Assembly: GCA_951828515.1 (NCBI GenBank)
Contig: OX639992.1
Location: forward strand, 2,954,217 to 3,018,216
Origin: an uncultured Poribacteria bacterium
GTDB taxonomy: Bacteria > Poribacteria > WGA-4E > WGA-3G
Direction: 5' to 3'
DNA length: 64,000 bases
Shown here: positions 58,524 through 64,000 of the stretch, piece after piece
Layout of the letters: every line of letters starts with the position of its first letter
How positions within the stretch are numbered: position 1 is the stretch's first letter
Notes under the pieces: model-generated
Databases searched by the model: none
Told to the model about the DNA's origin: nothing
Seen by the model: the letters and a program-made list of their open reading frames with translations, nothing else
Position numbers and translations under genes: made by a program

Positions 58524-60377
58524 TCACCGGATTAAAACGTCATAGGGTAGAATTGTTACGACCTGTGCCCCGTCTTTAAAACCAAACAGACTCAGCCACG
58601 TAACGACATATTGCCACCGCGCACCAAACACGGAATGGAAGGCAGGAAGGAGGGAAGGACGGAATCCCCATCCTTCCAATCTTCCAATCTTCCAATCTTC
58701 TAACTGGATTGAACCTTCCATGTCCTCAACCATCCGTTCCAGGAGCTCCTCCAAAAAGGGTTTCTGTTTCGGTAACACGATAAGATTAACTTCATCATCA
58801 TCGGCAAAACCCGCCTGCTCTTTGGCGATAGACAGCGCAGTATCAAGCCCACCGAGTTCATCAACAAGTCCAAGTGCTTTCGCCTGTTTGCCTGTCCAAA
58901 CGCGTCCTTGTGCGATCTCGTCGATTTCGCCAAACGATTTGTTTCTACCTGCTGCCGCTTTACTGACGAAGTCCTTATAGACCGTTTGCATCATCTTTTC
59001 GACGCGTTCCCGCTCGGTCGGTGTAAAACCGCCGTAGTCCGAGTAGAGGGTCGCGTTCTGACCGTGTGAAATAATTTCCTTCGTCAATCCAACTTTGTTA
59101 TAGAAGCCCTTCATGTTCAGTTTACCACCGAACACACCGATTGAACCTGTCAGCGTGCTTGGATGTGCGACAATCGTCCCTGCCGCCATTGCGATGTAAT
59201 AGCCACCAGACGCAGCGACATCCCCCATAGAGACGACAACAGGCTTTTCACGTTGTGTGAGCATGACTTCCCGCCAAATTAGGTCGGAAGCGAGCGCCGA
59301 ACCCCCTGGACTATTTACACGTAGCACGACTGCTTGGATGGTATCATTGGTGCGCACTTTCTCAAACGCCCCCTTCAACTCGTTCGGCATAATCACTGAC
59401 GTTGAAGGGAATAACGAGTCAACATCTGGTAAAATGGGTCCATTAGCGTAGATAAGTGCAATCTGATTCTCTGCCGTGGCAGTCCGGGAGCGTTGCGGCG
59501 GATTTAACATACTGAATAGCTGCATGAGGCCGGCGAAACTATTCATATCTGGCACTTTTCGTTTGCGCTCGTAGTCCGGCTTGACAACCTGAACATCTTC
59601 GTCTGGGGATGCTGTTTTCAGGGTATCAAGGAGTTCGTCGTAGTATTGTAACGCGTCGACCAATTTTTCCTGCTGTGCCTCTTCTGCCGTAAACGGGCCA
59701 CGATTAACCAAATCTGACACACCTTCCGCAGGGATACCGTCTCGGTTCTCAGCGATGTGGTCCAGCAATTGGGCGTATAAATCGTCGAGTAGTACAGTCA
59801 TCGACTCACGAAAGGCATCAGACATGCCGTCCCGCATGTAGGGCTCAACACCGGATTTGTATTTCCCCATCGCCAACATATCGGCTTCGATGTCCAACTT
59901 CTCCAGCAACCCTTTATAGAAGAGGATTTCGGCGCGTAACCCCGTTAAATTAAGACTCCCCGTAGGCATCAGGACAACGCGTTCCATCACAGCAGCGAGG
60001 AGATACTCCGCATTACCACCGCTTTCCAGATACCCTATTGTCTCTTTTTCGACTTCCCGGAATTCGTGAAGTTTATTGCGAATTTCTTGGAGCGTCGCCC
60101 ATCCCACACCGACGTTATCTATTTTGAAGATAATTCCAGCAATTTCATCATCTGTTTTGAGCGTATCTAATTTCTTAAAAAGTCCCCGCAGTGTTTTTGT
60201 TGAGGAGGCACCAAAGGTACCAACTGTTTTAGTATCGGTGTAGGTACCATCCAGTGTGAACTCAACATATTTTTTTACGGGAGGAACGGTTTCTTCTGCT
60301 GCGTGTTCCTCAGCAAATATCGGTGAGACGAGGACAAGCAACGCCAATAGAAACGTGTATTTTTGTAGGAATCTCAT
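58524..60377 (-). CDS. sppA: Signal peptide peptidase SppA (protease IV), long form
   Basis: A 617-residue two-domain SppA. The ATG at 60377 follows AAGGAG and opens a signal/anchor helix (FLQKYTFLLALLVLVSPIF). The catalytic dyad is present: K174 (in GKYKSGVEPYM) in the N-terminal half and S390 (in GDVAASGGYYIAMA) in the C-terminal half, as in the E. coli type. It degrades cleaved signal peptides in the membrane. Near the C-terminus about 30 residues, WKIGRLEGWG and following, are encoded by a purine-rich repeat that interrupts the usual ending; the true end ILPYDVLIR follows it in frame. The PhyH gene comes directly after it. Confidence 0.92.
   Translation of the reverse strand: MRFLQKYTFLLALLVLVSPIFAEEHAAEETVPPVKKYVEFTLDGTYTDTKTVGTFGASSTKTLRGLFKKLDTLKTDDEIAGIIFKIDNVGVGWATLQEIRNKLHEFREVEKETIGYLESGGNAEYLLAAVMERVVLMPTGSLNLTGLRAEILFYKGLLEKLDIEADMLAMGKYKSGVEPYMRDGMSDAFRESMTVLLDDLYAQLLDHIAENRDGIPAEGVSDLVNRGPFTAEEAQQEKLVDALQYYDELLDTLKTASPDEDVQVVKPDYERKRKVPDMNSFAGLMQLFSMLNPPQRSRTATAENQIALIYANGPILPDVDSLFPSTSVIMPNELKGAFEKVRTNDTIQAVVLRVNSPGGSALASDLIWREVMLTQREKPVVVSMGDVAASGGYYIAMAAGTIVAHPSTLTGSIGVFGGKLNMKGFYNKVGLTKEIISHGQNATLYSDYGGFTPTERERVEKMMQTVYKDFVSKAAAGRNKSFGEIDEIAQGRVWTGKQAKALGLVDELGGLDTALSIAKEQAGFADDDEVNLIVLPKQKPFLEELLERMVEDMEGSIQLEDWKIGRLEGWGFRPSLLPAFHSVFGARWQYVVTWLSLFGFKDGAQVVTILPYDVLIR
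58634..58702. repeat. Repeat insertion inside the sppA 3' end
   Basis: TTCCAATCTTCCAATCTTCC tandem units (58675-58702) next to a GGAAGG-rich stretch (58637-58660), with inverted GGAAGGA/TCCTTCC arms. On the gene strand it reads GGAAGATT units, in frame. Confidence 0.7.
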
Positions 60378-60417
60378 CGATTTCTCCTTCTTTTTTTGTA
60401 TCCAATTTAACATTGCT

Positions 60418-60446
60418 ATTCTACTATAAAACCGCGAGTGTGTCAA
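60418..60446 (-). promoter_or_regulatory. Promoter of the sppA - PhyH operon
   Basis: Minus strand TTGACA (60441-60446), 17 bases, TAGAAT (60418-60423), about 41 bases before the chosen ATG. This supports the start at 60377 rather than an upstream frame opening. Confidence 0.8.
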
Positions 60447-60485
60447 GTCGCAAATCCTTCTGAACCAGAGGCGTTCAGTTCCTCT

Positions 60486-60510
60486 GTAGGAGGGAACTCC
60501 GATTCCCGAC
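60486..60510. repeat. GTAGGAGGGAA hairpin repeat
   Basis: Identical over about 25 bases to the units at 920 and 25449, located between the WD40-dockerin gene and the sppA promoter. Confidence 0.8.
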
Positions 60511-60519
60511 TCTTCCTGA

Positions 60520-62604
60520 CTATTCTCCAATATGCTGCGCAACCAAAGTCAAATCCAAGATATTGATAACACCATCGCCGTTGAGATCCGGTGAATTCTC
60601 TCCAAAGCGCGAGGCAATAAACGTCAGGTCCAGGATATTCACGACACCATCGCCGTTGACATCCCACGGAACCTGTGAGGGTGGCACTGCAATCTCCCAC
60701 AGGAGAATCGTGCCGTCCCAACTTCCACTCGCAAGCGTCCTACTGTCGGGTGAGAACATCAACTGTGTTATATCTTTTGTATGCCCTTTGAGGACAGCAG
60801 TGGGTGATTCTTGAGTCTCGTGCGTACGGAAGGTGGATGCATCCCATAGTAGAATCGTGCCATCCAAACTTCCACTCGCAAACGTCCCACCATCCGACGA
60901 GAATGCTAACGCACCTACCTCACCTGTATGCCCTCTGAGCGTAGAAAGCCTCTCTGTAGTGTCTGCATCCCATAGCTGAATCGGTCCATAAGTTCCGCTA
61001 CTTGCCAGGGTTTTACTATCCGGCGAAAACGCCAACCCAAAGACATCATCCCTACGTCCGCCAGCCGATTCCTGTTTTCCAAGGGTCGCTCGATGTTGCC
61101 CTGAATCCACATCCCACAAGAGAACCGCTTTGTCCCCGCCGCCACTTGCCAATGTCTTGCCATCCGGTGAGAACGCCAATTCAAAAATCCAGTGTATATG
61201 TCCTTCAAGGGTAACTTGGTGTTCTCCAGTTGCTAAATTCCACAGAAGAATCGTATTGTTTCCATTCGTACTCGCAAGGGTTCTACCGTCTGGAGAGAAC
61301 GTCGCTGTGCCGAAGAAATCTGGCAACGTAAGGAGTATCTTTGCGCCACCAGTTGCATGCCAGAGATGAACCGTGCCTTCGGAACTTACCCTATTGATAT
61401 AAGCTATGCCATCCGGTAAAAACGCCGCGGCTCTAATCCAACCGTTATGTTCAGTAAAGACGGATTCCTGCTCTTGTGCTGTTTCTGCATTCCATAGACG
61501 GAGAATACCATCCTCACTTCCATTCACAAGCATGCTGCCATCTGGAGAAAAGTCAAGTGCCGTAACAACCCCTGGGTGTGCATGGAGAACGGCCTTCGGT
61601 TGAATATCAACAGTGTTTGGTGTCTGCAGGGTGTCAAAGTTCCACAATCGAACCGTATTATCATCACCTACACTGGCAAGTGTTCTGCTATCCGGCGAAA
61701 ACGCAAGAGAATGGATGTGCCATCTATGTGCTGCAAGCTTGTTCTGCTGTTGTCCGGTGCCTGTATCCCACAAGCGAATTGTGCCGTTTCCGCTCCCACT
61801 GGCGAGGAGTGTGCCCTCCGGCGAGAACGCGAGGGCAGAGACAATATGTGTATGTCCTGTGAAGCTATCGCGAAGCTGATGCGTCTCCATATCCCACAAG
61901 CGAATTCTATTGGCACTGTCTCCGCTCGTGAGGGTCGTGCCACCAGAAGAAAATGCCAAAGCCCAAACCGGAGTCCTTATATGGATAACATCGTGTTCAC
62001 CGGTGGCGACATCCCACAACCGAACCTTGCCATCCCGACTCCCGCTCGCAAGCGTTCTGCCATCCGGCGAAAACTTCACGGCTCTGAGACCTTCCGTGTG
62101 TCCTATAAAGGTAGCACGATGTTGGACAGTAGCGACATCCCACAACTGAACGATATCCTCATAATCCGCACCACTGGCAAGCATGCTACCATCCGGGGAA
62201 AAAGCGAGCGTTACGATTCGCCGCTCATGCGCTTTGAGTGTAGCATGCAATTGTCCGGTCGCGACATCCCACAAAAGAAGGGCACCATCCTCGCCGCCAC
62301 CGGCAAGGATCGTCCCATCCGGCGAATACGCACATGACCAGACGCCACGCGTATGGTCTGTCAGTAAATCGATTTCTTGGTATGTTTGCGCATCATAAAG
62401 CCAGATGCCTATGGAACTTGCTACGGCGATTTGGGTGCCATCCGGCGAAAACTGAACACCAGTCGGCTTGCCTTTACTGAGGCGAGCACTGGCACCTTCG
62501 GGTAAGTGCCACCGCGCCGAATCTTCGGTGAAGCCTTTGTGTAAAAACAGAACAAAGGCAAACAGCGAAGAAACAACAAAAAAGAAAAATTGTGGTTTTT
62601 GCAT
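60520..62604 (-). CDS. Secreted WD40 double-propeller protein with C-terminal dockerin-like repeats
   Basis: A 694-residue exported protein with a signal peptide (MQKPQFFFFVVSSLF...). Fourteen WD40 units can be counted by their F-S-P-D-G strands and RLWD or LLWD ends, enough for two seven-bladed propellers. The last 50 residues hold two EF-hand-like dockerin type I segments, DVNGDGVVNILDLTFIASRF and DLNGDGVINILDLTLVAQHI, which bind calcium. Such proteins are probably scaffolds; no cohesin partner is in the window. It follows a closely related gene after three bases. Confidence 0.92.
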   Translation of the reverse strand: MQKPQFFFFVVSSLFAFVLFLHKGFTEDSARWHLPEGASARLSKGKPTGVQFSPDGTQIAVASSIGIWLYDAQTYQEIDLLTDHTRGVWSCAYSPDGTILAGGGEDGALLLWDVATGQLHATLKAHERRIVTLAFSPDGSMLASGADYEDIVQLWDVATVQHRATFIGHTEGLRAVKFSPDGRTLASGSRDGKVRLWDVATGEHDVIHIRTPVWALAFSSGGTTLTSGDSANRIRLWDMETHQLRDSFTGHTHIVSALAFSPEGTLLASGSGNGTIRLWDTGTGQQQNKLAAHRWHIHSLAFSPDSRTLASVGDDNTVRLWNFDTLQTPNTVDIQPKAVLHAHPGVVTALDFSPDGSMLVNGSEDGILRLWNAETAQEQESVFTEHNGWIRAAAFLPDGIAYINRVSSEGTVHLWHATGGAKILLTLPDFFGTATFSPDGRTLASTNGNNTILLWNLATGEHQVTLEGHIHWIFELAFSPDGKTLASGGGDKAVLLWDVDSGQHRATLGKQESAGGRRDDVFGLAFSPDSKTLASSGTYGPIQLWDADTTERLSTLRGHTGEVGALAFSSDGGTFASGSLDGTILLWDASTFRTHETQESPTAVLKGHTKDITQLMFSPDSRTLASGSWDGTILLWEIAVPPSQVPWDVNGDGVVNILDLTFIASRFGENSPDLNGDGVINILDLTLVAQHIGE

Positions 62605-62607
62605 TTT

Positions 62608-64000
62608 TTACTCCTGTTCCTCAGAAAGATGGCTCGCCACGATCGTCAAATCCAAGATATTGACGATACCATCGCCATTGACATCGGGGGAATCTTGCCC
62701 GAAACCGGAGGCAACGAGTGCCAAGTCCTGGACGCTGACGACACCATCGCCGTTGACATCCCATGGTGTTTGTGAAACTGGCACTAACGATGGATCACGC
62801 TCGGCTGGCGCGAGTTCCCAAAGAAGAATCGTTCCATCCCAACTCCCGCTTACAAGCGTCCCACCATCTGGTGTAAATGCTAAGGCAATGATGCCTTGTG
62901 TATGTCCTTCAAGGGCACTCAGGTAGCTACCCGTAGCGATATCCCAGAAAATAATTGTCCTGTCATTACCACCACTCGCAAGCGTCTTACCGTCCGGTGA
63001 GAACGCGAGGGAATAGACATCATCGGTATGCCCACCACTGAACGTGAAAAGAGAGCTGCCCGTATTTGCATCCCACAATTGAATCCCATAATAGTCCGAA
63101 CAACTGGCGAGGATTTCCCCATTTGGTGAGAAAGTGACAGTTCTAACCCGATGTCCTGAACGAGAAATCTCTCTAAGTAGAGTCTTCAGTTCCCCAGTCT
63201 CTGCATTCCATAACCGAATCACGCCGTCCCAACTACCACTCGCAAGGGTGCTGCCATCTGGTGAAAAAGCAATAGAATAAATGGTTTCTGCGGATTCTTC
63301 AAAGATTATTTGTTGTTGACCGGTGTTGATATCCCGTAATCGAATCGGATCTGTTCCACCGCCGCTGGCGAGGGTTCCGCCGTCTGGAGAAAATGCCAAC
63401 GCAAGGACTCCGTCAGTATGCTCTGTAAGAATTTCCTGTGGTTGGAAATCAATAACCGATGGTAATTGCTCAGTATTTACGTCCCATAACCGAATTGTTT
63501 TGTCGTTACTCCCGCTAGCGAGGATTTTCCCATTCGGGGAGAACGCCAATCCATTAACCTGCCTTGTATGCGCTTTTAACACTATTTCTGGTTGTTGTGT
63601 ATCTACATTCCACAACCGAATCGGGGCTTCCCAACTGCCACTGGCAAGTCTGCGACCGTAAGTTCCACTTGCAAGCGTCCGACCGTTCGGAGAGAGTGCC
63701 ATCGCAGTAATTCCATCCGTATGCCCTTTTAGCACGTGTTCTTGGAGTTGTCCGCCACTTGCACTCCACAATCGAATTGTCCCGTCACGACTGGCACTGG
63801 TAAAGGTTGTGCCATCCATCGAAAACACAATATCGGCGACTTCTTGCGTATGCGCGCTGAGTGTCCTGGTACGTTGTCCAGTGCCTGCATCCCACAAGCC
63901 AATTTCACCGCGCCGACTACCACTGACAAGTGTTTTGCCATCAGGTGAAAACGCAACCGCTGTGAGCCAATCCGAACTCCCCATCAAAGTTGATAGCTGG
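62608..64000 (-). CDS. WD40 protein with C-terminal dockerin-like repeats (5' end outside window)
   Basis: At least 463 residues are visible; the frame is open to the window edge in WD40-like sequence (QLSTLMGSSDWLTAVAFSPDG, split here as QLSTLMGSSD and WLTAVAFSPDG), so the start is outside. Nine WD40 units are visible, followed by a dockerin pair (DVNGDGVVSVQDLALVASGF and DVNGDGIVNILDLTIVASHL). One unit near residue 115 is partly duplicated: LASGTYGR is followed at once by RLASGSWEAP. It is a tandem paralogue of the next gene, with which it shares the operon. Confidence 0.9.
   Translation of the reverse strand, partial: QLSTLMGSSDWLTAVAFSPDGKTLVSGSRRGEIGLWDAGTGQRTRTLSAHTQEVADIVFSMDGTTFTSASRDGTIRLWSASGGQLQEHVLKGHTDGITAMALSPNGRTLASGTYGRRLASGSWEAPIRLWNVDTQQPEIVLKAHTRQVNGLAFSPNGKILASGSNDKTIRLWDVNTEQLPSVIDFQPQEILTEHTDGVLALAFSPDGGTLASGGGTDPIRLRDINTGQQQIIFEESAETIYSIAFSPDGSTLASGSWDGVIRLWNAETGELKTLLREISRSGHRVRTVTFSPNGEILASCSDYYGIQLWDANTGSSLFTFSGGHTDDVYSLAFSPDGKTLASGGNDRTIIFWDIATGSYLSALEGHTQGIIALAFTPDGGTLVSGSWDGTILLWELAPAERDPSLVPVSQTPWDVNGDGVVSVQDLALVASGFGQDSPDVNGDGIVNILDLTIVASHLSEEQE

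Noticed and set aside
60378-60542. Longer N-terminus for SppA
   Set aside because: The frame is open, but it would include the promoter and a hairpin repeat and would put 55 residues before the signal sequence; the ATG at 60377 has an AAGGAG site.
61576-62337. A 253-residue plus-strand open frame
   Set aside because: It is antisense to the WD40 repeats and its composition follows the repeated FSPDG codons in reverse.
1-64000. rRNA, tRNA, prophage or CRISPR-Cas locus
   Set aside because: No rRNA-like stretch, tRNA cloverleaf with CCA end, phage structural gene or Cas gene was seen on reading; the TnpB genes are the only RNA-guided nucleases.

Overview
The window looks like a chromosomal segment of an uncultured bacterium of the Candidatus Poribacteria type (sponge- or marine-associated). 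That is an inference from gene content, not from a marker gene: four phytanoyl-CoA-dioxygenase-like (PhyH) proteins, four formylglycine sulfatases, three Gfo/Idh/MocA oxidoreductases, WD40-dockerin proteins, a PorV-like barrel protein, and many short intergenic hairpin repeats. No rRNA, tRNA, CRISPR array or prophage was seen. Promoters fit a sigma-70 consensus (TTGACA, 17 bp, TATAAT) and many starts have AAGGAG/GGAGG sites.

Layout. 1-2744: 3' part of a protoporphyrinogen oxidase gene, a pentaheme cytochrome and a convergent PhyH gene. 2745-3512: divergent promoters and a relict IS200/IS605-type end. 3513-11300: an envelope operon of a 1916-residue Ig-like surface protein, a PorV-like protein and a LysM coiled-coil protein, closed by a strong terminator. 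11332-20797: an AccA-like protein, two CDP-alcohol phosphatidyltransferases, a TauE-type permease, a MetE-like protein with a lipoprotein, a PhyH protein, a MazG-like protein and a TPR/transglutaminase lipoprotein. 20995-29766: three sulfatases, a lactonase, a PhyH protein, a TnpB gene and a DUF433 antitoxin whose toxin is truncated. 30038-40200: a second TnpB gene, two tandem RDD-PspA fusions, a nuclease-fold protein, a Gfo/Idh protein, a large lamin-tail surface protein and a Uma2 protein. 40693-50114: sugar metabolism, including an apparent MFS - alcohol dehydrogenase - Gfo/Idh - sulfatase operon and a polyol/uronate dehydrogenase. 50289-58520: a glycosyltransferase, a RimK-type ligase, a PIN pair, an FRG-TPR protein, a P-loop/deoxyribosyltransferase-like protein with an unknown partner, and a PhyH protein. 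58524-64000: SppA and two WD40-dockerin proteins, the last cut by the window edge.

How it fits together. The sulfatases, Gfo/Idh enzymes, dehydrogenases, ThuA-like protein, lactonase and MFS carrier suggest uptake and oxidation of sulfated or unusual sugars. The large Ig/lamin-tail proteins, PorV-like barrel and FlgD-like C-terminus suggest a surface-export route resembling the type IX system.

Most unusual signals: (1) both tnpB genes share a promoter and a structured 5' leader whose stems are kept by compensatory changes; (2) families of small hairpin repeats with covarying stems, some nested in one another and some running into reading frames; (3) a portable leader/ribosome-binding-site repeat in front of unrelated genes; (4) the tandem RDD-PspA fusions; (5) TnpB-less IS200/IS605 ends.
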